Assembly (NCBI GenBank): GCA_020634455.1
Contig: JACKBQ010000001.1
Span: forward strand, 3,348,001-3,412,000
DNA from: Ardenticatenaceae bacterium
Lineage (GTDB): Bacteria; Chloroflexota; Anaerolineae; Promineifilales; Promineifilaceae
Direction of reading: 5' to 3'
Length of the DNA: 64,000 nucleotides
A program made the translations under genes and the position numbers. Position 1 is the stretch's first letter. Every line of letters begins with the position of its first letter. The notes beneath the pieces are model-generated. The model did not search any database. It was given only the letters and a program-made list of their open reading frames with translations, and had not been told where the DNA came from. Shown piece after piece: positions 41,990-50,689 of the stretch.

Positions 41990-43129
41990 ATGAGTTTACA
42001 AAAACAAATCGATCAAGCTAGAGCAGAAATACGTTCGGATGACTACCCAGTTTCGATAGGGGAACTAATCAGTATTTATGAAAGTAATGAAATTGATATT
42101 CATCCTGAGTTTCAAAGGTTCTATAGATGGGATGAATATCAAAAATCAAGATTAATTGAATCAATTTTGTTGGGAATACCAATCCCCCCAATTTATGTAG
42201 CACAACGCAAAAATGGAATTTGGGATGTCGTAGACGGTCTTCAAAGATTGTCAACAATATATGAGTTCGTTGGGATATTAAAAGATGAAAATGGAAAGAT
42301 TTTGCCACCGCTTACTCTAAAGGGAACTAAATACTTACCAGATTTGGAAGGCAAACAATGGAGCAGTATAGAAAATTTCCTTAACGGTCTTACACCCACT
42401 CAACAGCTTCTTATTAAACGTGCCAAAATCCCTGTCAGTATCATTCTTCGGGAGAGTGATAGAAAAGCAAAATTTGAATTATTCCAAAGACTAAACACCG
42501 GTGGTTCACCGTTATCGCCTCAAGAAGTAAGGAATAGCATACTAGTCATGCTTAATCCAGAAACCTACCGGTGGGCCAGAAATTTGTCAAACAATGAAGC
42601 ATTCAAGGAATGCATTTCTCTTACAGATCGCGCAGAATCAGAACAGTATGACATGGATTTGTTTTTTAGATTCCTGATTTTTAGAACATTAGATCAGGAA
42701 CATCTAAAGCAAATTGGTGACCTTAACGAATTCTTAGCAGATCGAATGGTTGAACTTGTCGAAAAAGATTTACTGAATGAGGCAGAGGAAGAAAAAGCAT
42801 TTTTGGCTACTTTTGACCTTTTGGTAAGAACTGTCAATGCAGATAGTTTTCACAAATACGACGCAAAAAAAGGCAAGTTTCAAGGTGGATTTCTCGTTTC
42901 TGCTTACGAACTACTTGCTATGGGCGTTGGTTACAATTATAAAAAATATCTCAATCTATCTCTAGACGATGAAGAAATAAAAAAACAGTTAATAGAAAAA
43001 CTGAAATATGCTTGGTCAAACTTGGATTTTACTTCAAGTACTGGTTCGGGAGTGAGAGCTTCAAGTCGATTACCTAAAACAATTCCCCTTGGAAGGCAAT
43101 TATTTGACCCTGATAATTCAGTTCCATAA
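41990..43129 (+). CDS. DUF262 (ParB-like/GmrSD N-terminal) protein
   Basis: A 379-residue protein from the ATG at 41990, with AAGAGG about 8 nt upstream. IDIHPEFQRFYRW and the DGxQRL motif (here VVDGLQRLST) are the nucleotide-binding core of the DUF262/ParB fold. FQRLNTGGSPLSPQEVRN is the second conserved block. The C-terminal half lacks the DUF1524 nuclease of GmrSD, so a separate partner is expected. The HEPN gene that follows, originally 53 bp downstream, is the likely partner. The gene is AT-rich and holds no ACGGCCGT octamer. Role in phage defence is inferred. Confidence 0.8.
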   Translation: MSLQKQIDQARAEIRSDDYPVSIGELISIYESNEIDIHPEFQRFYRWDEYQKSRLIESILLGIPIPPIYVAQRKNGIWDVVDGLQRLSTIYEFVGILKDENGKILPPLTLKGTKYLPDLEGKQWSSIENFLNGLTPTQQLLIKRAKIPVSIILRESDRKAKFELFQRLNTGGSPLSPQEVRNSILVMLNPETYRWARNLSNNEAFKECISLTDRAESEQYDMDLFFRFLIFRTLDQEHLKQIGDLNEFLADRMVELVEKDLLNEAEEEKAFLATFDLLVRTVNADSFHKYDAKKGKFQGGFLVSAYELLAMGVGYNYKKYLNLSLDDEEIKKQLIEKLKYAWSNLDFTSSTGSGVRASSRLPKTIPLGRQLFDPDNSVP

Positions 43130-43189
43130 AAATTGAGGGTAGAAAATTAACTTTCTAAGCAAACAAGTCTAAGTGCTCTGTTAGGCTAA

Positions 43190-43867
43190 TTATTGAACTT
43201 TTACAATTGGATAAAGTCGCTTTAACTTGATTCGTGCATCCTCGGTTGTGAAGCGCCAATCAATGCCCACTTGCTTTTGATTGCGTTCTTCTTGCCACGC
43301 TTTGGCTCTGGCGGTCACCGTCTCCATGTCGGGCAAACGCGATTTCAAGCTTTGCCGTCGTAGAGCTGACAGTTCACACTCGGCCATGTTCAGCCAACTG
43401 GCATGAACCGGTGTGTAATGCCACTCGATTTTGTTGGCAATTCGGCGAGCCTCAAGCGGCGTAAATCGCTCATACAAACAGGCAGCATGATGAATGTTCA
43501 GGTTATCGGTCACCAAGACAATTTTTTTGGCTGTCGGATACACTTCATCTACGAGTTCCTTGAGCACCTGGGCAAAATCCAGTTTGGTGCGCTGCGCACT
43601 GACCCAAACCCGACGAAAACCGGCTAAGGGTTCAACCGCTAAAAAAAGCGAGCACTTGCCATGCCGCTCATATTCATGGTCTTCCCGTTTGGGTTGGCCG
43701 GGTTCCAGTGGCAGAGAACCGCGTGGCGTGGCGCGTAGTGCCTTCTGAATTTCATCCAGACAAACCTGCGGATAATCGGCATCGTAGGGTCGTTGGTAGA
43801 CGTCCAGAATATCTTCCATCTGGGCCACAAAGCGGGACCCAGGCTGCGGCATATTCCACGATTTCAC
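43190..43867 (-). CDS. IS630 transposase DDE part (orfB), copy 1
   Basis: The catalytic part of the transposase. VCLDEIQKAL carries the first Asp, LVTDNLNIHHAA the second and NMAECELSALRRQ the Glu of a DDE site, all in IS630/Tc1 spacing. The in-frame start would be a GTG at 43867, without a Shine-Dalgarno; the real protein is probably made by a -1 slip on the A8 run at 43894-43887, which joins ALKK to NELKPWQVKSW and gives 376 residues in all. Confidence 0.88.
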   Translation of the reverse strand: MKSWNMPQPGSRFVAQMEDILDVYQRPYDADYPQVCLDEIQKALRATPRGSLPLEPGQPKREDHEYERHGKCSLFLAVEPLAGFRRVWVSAQRTKLDFAQVLKELVDEVYPTAKKIVLVTDNLNIHHAACLYERFTPLEARRIANKIEWHYTPVHASWLNMAECELSALRRQSLKSRLPDMETVTARAKAWQEERNQKQVGIDWRFTTEDARIKLKRLYPIVKVQ

Positions 43868-44319
43868 CTGCCAAGGCTTAAGTTCATTTTTTTTAGCGCA
43901 TCTCCGACAGCGACATGGCTAATGGTGTCGATGATTTCTAATGACACCAACCTGTCAGCCAGTAAGCGTAGCGTCCAGCGGTCATAGCCTTCAGGTGGGT
44001 CGCTGCAAACTAGCGCCACCAGATGAGCTTCTGCTGCCCCGTCAATCTTGGGTTTAGCCCCTGGTCGTTGCTTTTCGTACAGGGCACGGTTTAATCCTTG
44101 GCTGAAGTAATGCTCTTTCAGGTTGTAGATGGTGCCTTGGCTGACCATGGCAGCCTCAACGACTTGCTTAATCGTTCGGGCCTCCCCTTGACTGCGGTCC
44201 AGAAGGAGCAGCGCTCTGGCTCGGGCGATGACTCGGGCTGAATGGACGCCAGACTTTATCAATTGTTCAAGTTCAGTTCGTTCGTCTTGTTTTAAGTAAA
44301 TGTGTTGATGTGTACTCAT
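43864..44319 (-). CDS. IS630 transposase helix-turn-helix part (orfA), copy 1
   Basis: A 151-residue frame with two helix-turn-helix domains, the DNA-binding half of the IS630-family transposase: ARVIARARALLLLDRSQGEA and the later YDRWTLRLLADRLVSLEII. The stop TGA at 43866-43864 overlaps the next frame. A slippery A8 run lies 21 bp before the stop. Confidence 0.88.
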   Translation of the reverse strand: MSTHQHIYLKQDERTELEQLIKSGVHSARVIARARALLLLDRSQGEARTIKQVVEAAMVSQGTIYNLKEHYFSQGLNRALYEKQRPGAKPKIDGAAEAHLVALVCSDPPEGYDRWTLRLLADRLVSLEIIDTISHVAVGDALKKMNLSLGR

Positions 44320-44548
44320 GTCCTAATTGTGGACATTTTTAGAATAATTACAAACTTTAGCTTAACGATGCACTAAGTTCAAAATAATGAGTCAGATTAG
44401 AAGCCTAACAGAGCTAGTTGATGAAACTAATAGAGATTTAATTTGGCGAAGACGAGAGCTTTCCGAATTGAGAGAATTAAGCTTCAATAATAAAGAGTCA
44501 AAAACTTTAAAAAGAAGTCTAATCTTGCTAAGTGCTCTGTTAGGCTAA

Positions 44549-45226
44549 TTATTGAACTTTTACAATTGGATAAAGTCGCTTTAACTTGATTCGTGCATCC
44601 TCGGTTGTGAAGCGCCAATCAATGCCCACTTGCTTTTGATTGCGTTCTTCTTGCCACGCTTTGGCTCTGGCGGTCACCGTCTCCATGTCGGGCAAACGCG
44701 ATTTCAAGCTTTGCCGTCGTAGAGCTGACAGTTCACACTCGGCCATGTTCAGCCAACTGGCATGAACCGGTGTGTAATGCCACTCGATTTTGTTGGCAAT
44801 TCGGCGAGCCTCAAGCGGCGTAAATCGCTCATACAAACAGGCAGCATGATGAATGTTCAGGTTATCGGTCACCAAGACAATTTTTTTGGCTGTCGGATAC
44901 ACTTCATCTACGAGTTCCTTGAGCACCTGGGCAAAATCCAGTTTGGTGCGCTGCGCACTGACCCAAACCCGACGAAAACCGGCTAAGGGTTCAACCGCTA
45001 AAAAAAGCGAGCACTTGCCATGCCGCTCATATTCATGGTCTTCCCGTTTGGGTTGGCCGGGTTCCAGTGGCAGAGAACCGCGTGGCGTGGCGCGTAGTGC
45101 CTTCTGAATTTCATCCAGACAAACCTGCGGATAATCGGCATCGTAGGGTCGTTGGTAGACGTCCAGAATATCTTCCATCTGGGCCACAAAGCGGGACCCA
45201 GGCTGCGGCATATTCCACGATTTCAC
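44549..45226 (-). CDS. IS630 transposase DDE part (orfB), copy 2
   Basis: Identical in sequence to the frame at 43190-43867, with the same DDE residues and GTG at its 5' end. It is joined to orfA by slippage at the A8 run 45253-45246. Confidence 0.88.
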   Translation of the reverse strand: MKSWNMPQPGSRFVAQMEDILDVYQRPYDADYPQVCLDEIQKALRATPRGSLPLEPGQPKREDHEYERHGKCSLFLAVEPLAGFRRVWVSAQRTKLDFAQVLKELVDEVYPTAKKIVLVTDNLNIHHAACLYERFTPLEARRIANKIEWHYTPVHASWLNMAECELSALRRQSLKSRLPDMETVTARAKAWQEERNQKQVGIDWRFTTEDARIKLKRLYPIVKVQ

Positions 45227-45678
45227 CTGCCAAGGCTTAAGTTCATTTTTTTTAGCGCATCTCCGACAGCGACATGGCTAATGGTGTCGATGATTTCTAA
45301 TGACACCAACCTGTCAGCCAGTAAGCGTAGCGTCCAGCGGTCATAGCCTTCAGGTGGGTCGCTGCAAACTAGCGCCACCAGATGAGCTTCTGCTGCCCCG
45401 TCAATCTTGGGTTTAGCCCCTGGTCGTTGCTTTTCGTACAGGGCACGGTTTAATCCTTGGCTGAAGTAATGCTCTTTCAGGTTGTAGATGGTGCCTTGGC
45501 TGACCATGGCAGCCTCAACGACTTGCTTAATCGTTCGGGCCTCCCCTTGACTGCGGTCCAGAAGGAGCAGCGCTCTGGCTCGGGCGATGACTCGGGCTGA
45601 ATGGACGCCAGACTTTATCAATTGTTCAAGTTCAGTTCGTTCGTCTTGTTTTAAGTAAATGTGTTGATGTGTACTCAT
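45223..45678 (-). CDS. IS630 transposase helix-turn-helix part (orfA), copy 2
   Basis: Identical in sequence to the frame at 43864-44319. The DNA-binding half of the transposase. Confidence 0.88.
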   Translation of the reverse strand: MSTHQHIYLKQDERTELEQLIKSGVHSARVIARARALLLLDRSQGEARTIKQVVEAAMVSQGTIYNLKEHYFSQGLNRALYEKQRPGAKPKIDGAAEAHLVALVCSDPPEGYDRWTLRLLADRLVSLEIIDTISHVAVGDALKKMNLSLGR

Positions 45679-46403
45679 GTCCTAATTGTGGACATTTTTA
45701 GAATAATTACAAACTTTAGCTTAACGATGCACTAAGCTATGCACATTGGGAAGGGTTTATCAAACACGCTGCGAAAAAATACGTAGAGTTTGTAGTAATG
45801 CAAAGGTTACAAAGTAAAGAACTCGCACCAAATTTTTTAACCCTTTCACTATATTCTATGTTGAATCAAATAAGCCAAAGCAAACAGTTCAGGGACCGAC
45901 TTGCTATCGTAAGTTTCTTTCAAACAGAACTAGAAAATCGCAACAGAACGCTTAGCGATGAAGTAATCGAAACAAAAGCTAATCTTTCCTTCCAAGTTTT
46001 TGAAAATATAGTTCATCAATTAGGCTTAGATTTCTCTATATTTGCAACAAAAGAAAACCTAATAAACTATCGGTTGGTTGAAAAACGAAATCATATAGCC
46101 CATGGTGAATACGTGGAAGAAAGCCTTGAAGACATTTACAGTTTAGTAGATGTAGTAATTAATATGATGAATACATTTAAAAATCAGATACAAAATGCAG
46201 CAATAGAAAAAGATTACAAGTCAGAAAAATATCGATAGCTTGAAAACTGTGTACCAACAGGAAAAAAACTGCACTGAGAGATCATGCCTACAATAAACAG
46301 GCTATTTTAGACTATTTGCTACAAAAGCTGGTCTAAATACCAGAGTAGCTTTTTTTCTTTGGCGATGGTAAACGGCCGTTCACTTTCACAAAGAACCCCA
46401 ATA

Positions 46404-46437
46404 TACTCGCGTTCGATGAGGCAGACGTATACGGCCG
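46404..46437 (+). repeat. Direct repeat of the PBP gene 3' end, left copy
   Basis: This 34-bp stretch matches 47345-47378 at 31 of 34 bases, in the same orientation (both begin TACTCGCG and share GATGAGGCAGACG). The right copy is the end of the PBP gene. The two flank the nucleotidyltransferase pair. Confidence 0.75.
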
Positions 46438-46451
46438 ACTGAAAATAACGA

Positions 46452-47036
46452 TCAAACCCCTGCCAGGGCTCGCTCAAGCAAATCATCCACCTTGATTTGC
46501 TTGGCCCAAATTTGCATATACTCAAAATCGAGAGAATCTCGCTGAATTTTTAGCACGCCCAGAATATCTTTCCACTGACGTTCAGATTGTTCCCCACCCA
46601 TTCTAAACCAGGACAGCTTGTGAAGAATAATGTCTTCTGGTGATGAAAATTGAACCTGAAATGACTCAGCCTCTCCAACATTCAAAGTTCCCGCAACCGC
46701 ACGACTCATCACATTTTGATCAAACGCATCTTGCTTCAAAATGAAGACATCAATTTTGATAATCGTTTCCAGATGTATCAAGTTAAACGAGGCTTGATTC
46801 CTGATGGCACTCTGAATCATACTCGCATCAATGTAATAAATGGGCTGTAAACTTTGCACCATTTTCTCAACATGATGCGGTTTAATATCGGCGACCAAAT
46901 CAACATCAATCGTTGTGCGCGGAATGCCGTGGGCAGAACTGGCCACCGATCCACCAATGTGATATTGAATCTGATTGGCTTCAAAAAACCGAATCAAAGG
47001 CTCTGTCGCTTGTCTAAGTTCTGAATTAAGCGTCAT
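46452..47036 (-). CDS. Nucleotidyltransferase-like protein (AbiEii/DUF6036-type)
   Basis: A 194-residue protein. IGGSVASSAHGIPRTTIDVD contains the GGS and T-x-D-x-D residues of a minimal nucleotidyltransferase fold, followed by LVADIKPHHVEK. A later IDVFILKQ adds the third acidic residue, and PEDIILHKLSWFRMGG is the helix common to AbiEii-like proteins. Such proteins act as toxins or antitoxins in pairs. The upstream 89-residue gene overlaps it by 11 bp and is the probable partner. The pair is flanked by 34-bp direct repeats. Confidence 0.75.
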   Translation of the reverse strand: MTLNSELRQATEPLIRFFEANQIQYHIGGSVASSAHGIPRTTIDVDLVADIKPHHVEKMVQSLQPIYYIDASMIQSAIRNQASFNLIHLETIIKIDVFILKQDAFDQNVMSRAVAGTLNVGEAESFQVQFSSPEDIILHKLSWFRMGGEQSERQWKDILGVLKIQRDSLDFEYMQIWAKQIKVDDLLERALAGV

Positions 47037-47295
47037 TTTCTAGCTGCTGTAAAAATTGCTGGAAAGCGTGGGCCAATTCAGAGCCATAAAGCAGTTCCAC
47101 AAATTTGATTTTTTGCTCAGTTTCCGACAAGTGAGGGAACACCTTTTGCAGATTGTGCCAGGAAAGCGCAAACATGCTTTGCGACAAGGACAACATGAGC
47201 TGGGTACGCCGCGCCTGCCCCGCTTGGCGCAGCAGATCAATTTGCATTCGTTCTACTTCAGGTGGTGTATCGGTAAGCGCTTGGTCAAAAAGCAT
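47026..47295 (-). CDS. Small protein paired with the nucleotidyltransferase
   Basis: An 89-residue protein, all helical by eye, with TDTPPEVERMQIDLLRQAG at the N-terminus and KFVELLYGSELAHAF near the end. Small proteins of this type commonly stand before nucleotidyltransferase genes. The overlap of 11 bp with the next gene shows coupling. It may be the antitoxin or an adaptor; the function is not known. Confidence 0.65.
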   Translation of the reverse strand: MLFDQALTDTPPEVERMQIDLLRQAGQARRTQLMLSLSQSMFALSWHNLQKVFPHLSETEQKIKFVELLYGSELAHAFQQFLQQLENDA

Positions 47296-47343
47296 AAAGT
47301 TCCACGTCCATAAATCTAATGGGCACAGTATAGCAAAAAATCT

Positions 47344-50300
47344 TTACTCGCGGTTGATGAGGCAGACGGATACGGCCGTACTCTCCCCACCCCCAACATT
47401 CCCCGCCGCATCAATCGCCACCACCCGGAAGCTGTGGCAGCCTGGTCCCGGAATATCCCACTTCTCCGTAAACGGCGGTACCGTGCTGATGGCAAACGGC
47501 ACCTCCGCCCCGTCCACGTAAAACTCCACCCGGTTTAGCGACACGTCATCCGCCACCTGCGCCTGCACAATCACCCACTCCTCGTCGGTAAAGATTTGCT
47601 GGTCCGGCAGCGGGAACAAAATTTCGGCCGTAGGCGGCGTGTTGTCCACCGTCACCTGCACGCTGTACTCCTCAAAGCCGCCGTCCTGGCGTACCACCGT
47701 CAGCAGCAGGGTGTACAGCCCCTCCAGCTGCGACACATCCCACACCGCCAGCTCGGCGTTTTCGCGCGGCTCCGTCACGTTGTCCGCCAGCGTTTGCAAA
47801 TTATCGGGCGTGAGTCCCTCAAAATAGGCCAGCCGGTAGAAGGCAAAATTGTCGCTGCGCGCCGTGCCGGTAATCACCACCTGCCCCTGCACGTAGGCAA
47901 ACGGCGCGGGCGAGCTGATGCGGATGTTCTCGTCCGGGCTGTCCGGCGCGGTGATCGTGTCGTACTCGTCCGGCGGCTGCGGAATTTCGTTTTCGCGCAC
48001 CCAATCGGCGGCAGCGTCCGGGTAAACCACAAACAGCTCCCGGTCAATCAGCTCCGGCGGCGTGTAAATCGTCGCCAATCGGCCCGTCTCCCGGTTGATG
48101 GCAAACTCCTGGTACATGTTATCAAAAATGGTCGGCTGCGTGCCGTCAATAAAAATCTCCGAGACGGTGGGGCAGAACGAGGTAGGCAGCAGGCCAGACA
48201 AATTGCACACTGGCTGCTCCACGATGCCGGTGGGCCGGGGCCAATTTTCTAACGGCTCATTTTGTAAGGCCCACGACATCAGCGCGTGCCAGATGGGGGC
48301 CGCGCCCTTTGAACCGGGCACGTCCTGCATCGGGCTGTTGTCGCTGTTGCCAATCCAGACGCCGGTGACGAGCTGCGGCGTGTAGCCGATGGTCCAGCCG
48401 TCGCGAAAGTCGTCGGTGGTGCCGGTTTTGGCGGCGGCGGGGCGATTGTCCGGCAGTTCCAGGGCGTTGGGGCAGCCAAAGGCGGGGCAGCGGGCGCTGC
48501 GGTCCGAGAGCATGTCGTTCATCACGTAAGCCAGCTGGGCGGTGAGGATTTCGCGCCGCTGCGGCTGGTTGTATTCGTACAGGACGTTGCCGTTTTGGTC
48601 CTCCACGCGCAGGATGGCGACGGGGTCCAGCGTGCGGTAGCCGGGGCGAATTTGCTCCGCCGGGCGCGGCTGGCCGACCATCACGCCCATGTTGTCCATC
48701 ACCGAGAAGGCGTACACCATATCCAGCAAAGACACTTCGCCGCCACCGAGGGTGAGGGAGAGGCCGTAGCTGCCGCTGCCCTGGTCCAGGCTGTTGATGC
48801 CCAGGCTGTGGGCGGTGCGCAACACTTTGTTGACGCCCACCCAGCTCATCACCTGGACGGCAGGTACGTTGTAGCTGTTGGCCAACGCCTGCCGCAGGCG
48901 CATCGGGCCATGAAACTGGCGGTCGTAGTTTTGCGGCACGTAGGGGATGCCGTTATTGGCTTCGCTGAAGTCGGTTTCTACGTCCAGCACCATGCTGGCG
49001 GCGCTGTACCCCTGGCTGAGCGCGGTGAGGTAGGTGAATGGTTTGAAGCTGGAGCCAGGCTGGCGCAGGCCGTCTACGGCCACGTTAAACGAGCCGTCGA
49101 TGCTTTCGTCCCAATAATTCAGGCTGCCGACCATTGCTTTAATTTCGGCCGTACGCGGGTCCAGCATGAGAACGGCCGCATTGCTCACGTCTCTATCCAC
49201 GCCCTCATCACTCGCAGCCAGCGGCGGCAAAAATTCCAGCGCGGCGCAGCTGGCCTGCTCATCGGCGGGCAGGCCAGGGCCAATCGCCCCGGAAAGCCGA
49301 TTGACCTGCGCCCGCGCCACGCATTCTGCCTGCTGCTGGTAGGTGAGATCGAGCGTGGTGTAGACGCGCAGTCCGCCGCCCAAGACCAAATCGGGGCCAA
49401 ACATCTGCTCCAGCTGCTGCTGCACGTACAGGGCAAAGTGCGGCGCGATGATGTCGAAGCGGTCGGCGATGGCGTTGACGACGGGGACGGGGAGGGCTTT
49501 GGTGGAAACGGCCGTTTCCACCCCAATCATCCCCTCGCGCACCATCGCATCCAGCACCAGCTCTTGCCGCGCTTTGGCCGCGTCCGGGTTGTTGATCGGG
49601 TTGAGCGCGGGGGATTGGGGGATGGCGGCCAGCAGCGTCGCTTCGGCCAGGGTAAGTTGGGACGCGGGCTTGTCGAAGTAAATCCGGGCGGCGGCTTCGA
49701 TGCCGTAGGCCAGATTGCCGTAGAAGTTGGTGTTGAGGTACCACTCCAGAATTTGTTCTTTGCTGTAGGTTTGGGTCACCTGCCGGGCCAGCAGCAGCTC
49801 TTCCAGCTTGCGCTGGTAATCGTCCAGCCCCACCTCACTGCCCACAATGCGCCGCTCTGGCTCAATCAGATTGTTCTTGACCACCTGCTGGGTGATGGAG
49901 GAACCGCCCTGGATGTCGCCGCCTTGCAAAACGTACTCGTTGAAGGCGCGGCCAATGCCGATCATGTCGAAGCCCTGGTTGGTGTAGAAGGTGCGGTCTT
50001 CGATGGCGATGGTGGCGTCTATGAGCTGCTGCGGAATTTGATCCAGGGGCAGCCACTGCCGGTCGCCGCCCAGTGGATCGATCACTTCGTAGATGAGGGT
50101 GAGGTCGCGCTGGCCATTGGCGGCTGGCTGGCCCCAAGCGTAAATTTTGGTGGTCTCGAAGGTGGCGCTGCTGTCCTGTCCCAAGCGCTCCAGTTCGGTA
50201 AAGTCGGGCAAATCGCGGGTGAAACTGGCGAAAACGGCCGTTACCCCCACAGCCCCCAAAATAATGAAGGTGAATACGGCCGTTGCCAAGCCCAACACAA

Positions 50301-50394
50301 TCACACTCAGCCAACGAAAAACATTGACCCCACTGCGCTGCCTGCGCTGCTGACGCCGAATGCGCCATTTGATGATCCGAGCTGGTTTTGGCAT
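47344..50394 (-). CDS. Bifunctional penicillin-binding protein (class A, GT51 plus transpeptidase)
   Basis: A 1016-residue protein. The start at 50394 (MPKPARIIKWRIRR) gives a basic tail and then a membrane anchor; the frame upstream is made of the GGTAATCGGT repeat. The glycosyltransferase part (about 95-285) has AIEDRTFYTNQGFD and GGSSITQQVVKN. The transpeptidase part has GSSFKPFTY with the active serine at about 445 and KTGTTDDFRDGW at about 657. Two C-terminal beta domains (about 830-1016), one of Ig-like type, are extra to most PBPs. The enzyme polymerises and cross-links peptidoglycan outside the membrane. Its last 34 bp are repeated at 46404. Confidence 0.93.
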   Translation of the reverse strand: MPKPARIIKWRIRRQQRRQRSGVNVFRWLSVIVLGLATAVFTFIILGAVGVTAVFASFTRDLPDFTELERLGQDSSATFETTKIYAWGQPAANGQRDLTLIYEVIDPLGGDRQWLPLDQIPQQLIDATIAIEDRTFYTNQGFDMIGIGRAFNEYVLQGGDIQGGSSITQQVVKNNLIEPERRIVGSEVGLDDYQRKLEELLLARQVTQTYSKEQILEWYLNTNFYGNLAYGIEAAARIYFDKPASQLTLAEATLLAAIPQSPALNPINNPDAAKARQELVLDAMVREGMIGVETAVSTKALPVPVVNAIADRFDIIAPHFALYVQQQLEQMFGPDLVLGGGLRVYTTLDLTYQQQAECVARAQVNRLSGAIGPGLPADEQASCAALEFLPPLAASDEGVDRDVSNAAVLMLDPRTAEIKAMVGSLNYWDESIDGSFNVAVDGLRQPGSSFKPFTYLTALSQGYSAASMVLDVETDFSEANNGIPYVPQNYDRQFHGPMRLRQALANSYNVPAVQVMSWVGVNKVLRTAHSLGINSLDQGSGSYGLSLTLGGGEVSLLDMVYAFSVMDNMGVMVGQPRPAEQIRPGYRTLDPVAILRVEDQNGNVLYEYNQPQRREILTAQLAYVMNDMLSDRSARCPAFGCPNALELPDNRPAAAKTGTTDDFRDGWTIGYTPQLVTGVWIGNSDNSPMQDVPGSKGAAPIWHALMSWALQNEPLENWPRPTGIVEQPVCNLSGLLPTSFCPTVSEIFIDGTQPTIFDNMYQEFAINRETGRLATIYTPPELIDRELFVVYPDAAADWVRENEIPQPPDEYDTITAPDSPDENIRISSPAPFAYVQGQVVITGTARSDNFAFYRLAYFEGLTPDNLQTLADNVTEPRENAELAVWDVSQLEGLYTLLLTVVRQDGGFEEYSVQVTVDNTPPTAEILFPLPDQQIFTDEEWVIVQAQVADDVSLNRVEFYVDGAEVPFAISTVPPFTEKWDIPGPGCHSFRVVAIDAAGNVGGGESTAVSVCLINRE
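47345..47378 (+). repeat. Direct repeat of the PBP gene 3' end, right copy
   Basis: The right copy of the 34-bp direct repeat (31 of 34 matches with 46404-46437). It covers the last codons of the PBP gene. Confidence 0.75.
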
Positions 50395-50398
50395 GTTT

Positions 50399-50490
50399 CC
50401 GTGATCCGTAATCGGTGAACGGTAATTCGTCATCGGTATCCTGATTACCGTTTACTGATTACCGATAACCGTTCACCGACCACCGGATTG
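50399..50490. repeat. GGTAATCGGT-family palindromic repeat upstream of the PBP gene
   Basis: GATCCGTAATCGGTGAACGG and its complement-like second half (GATTACCGATAACCGTTCACC) make a long imperfect hairpin, the same family as 9948-10032. It lies in the divergent gap between the PBP gene and the oxoamine synthase gene. Confidence 0.8.
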
Positions 50491-50562
50491 TCGCAGGGTT
50501 GCGGGCGTGGGGCAAGCACGAAGAACTGGTTTTGAGCAACAATTTCGGCGCAAATACGTAAC

Positions 50563-50592
50563 TTGTTGAGAAAAGACAGGGGTGGGTATAAA
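50563..50592 (+). promoter_or_regulatory. Putative promoter of the oxoamine synthase gene
   Basis: TTGTTG (50563-50568), 18 bp, then TATAAA (50587-50592). It leaves a leader of about 90 nt before the ATG at 50690. Confidence 0.45.
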
Positions 50593-50689
50593 ATTACTTT
50601 GTTGTTCTTGTTATTCCCAAGTGGCAAGAACAAACCGTCCAGCCATTGGCAACAATCTGGACGAATTTTTCTGTGAAGAGGAGATATCA

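Larger units (their letters stand above)
43170..44376 (-). mobile_element. IS630-family insertion sequence, copy 1
   Basis: A 1201-bp element (43173-44373) with GTGC/GCAC ends and imperfect 17-bp terminal inverted repeats (13 matches), flanked by TAA on both sides (43170-43172, 44374-44376). The site CTAAG becomes CTAA-IS-TAAG. It encodes two overlapping frames that form one DDE transposase by frameshifting. It lies between the DUF262 and HEPN genes. Copy 2 is 1359 bp downstream and appears identical. Confidence 0.9.
44529..45735 (-). mobile_element. IS630-family insertion sequence, copy 2
   Basis: The same 1201-bp element (44532-45732), in the same orientation as copy 1, with flanking TAA at 44529-44531 and 45733-45735. 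It is inserted in codon 49 of the HEPN gene, again inside CTAAG. The encoded proteins are identical to copy 1, so the insertion is recent. Confidence 0.92.
44387..46238 (+). pseudogene. HEPN-domain protein (MAE_28990/MAE_18760-like), split by IS copy 2
   Basis: The gene starts at 44387 (MSQIRSLTELVDETNRDL), runs to 44531, is broken by IS copy 2 and resumes at 45736. Removing the element and one TAA gives exactly 216 codons (215 residues) in frame across the junction (SLILLSYAHWEGFIKHAA). The end contains RNHIAHG, the R-x4-H motif of HEPN ribonucleases. It followed the DUF262 gene by about 53 bp before copy 1 inserted. A DUF262-HEPN pair of this kind is probably a defence or toxin-antitoxin module; here it is disrupted. 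The second part could still start at the ATG 45798. Confidence 0.85.

Noticed and set aside
46319..46525. A 68-residue minus-strand frame overlapping the end of the nucleotidyltransferase gene.
   Set aside because: It has no start signal and includes the 34-bp repeat of the PBP end; more likely a remnant than a gene.
48595..50418. A 607-residue open frame antisense to the PBP gene.
   Set aside because: It mirrors a clear PBP gene with all motifs; its composition (His/Gly/Val-rich) is that of a GC-rich antisense frame.
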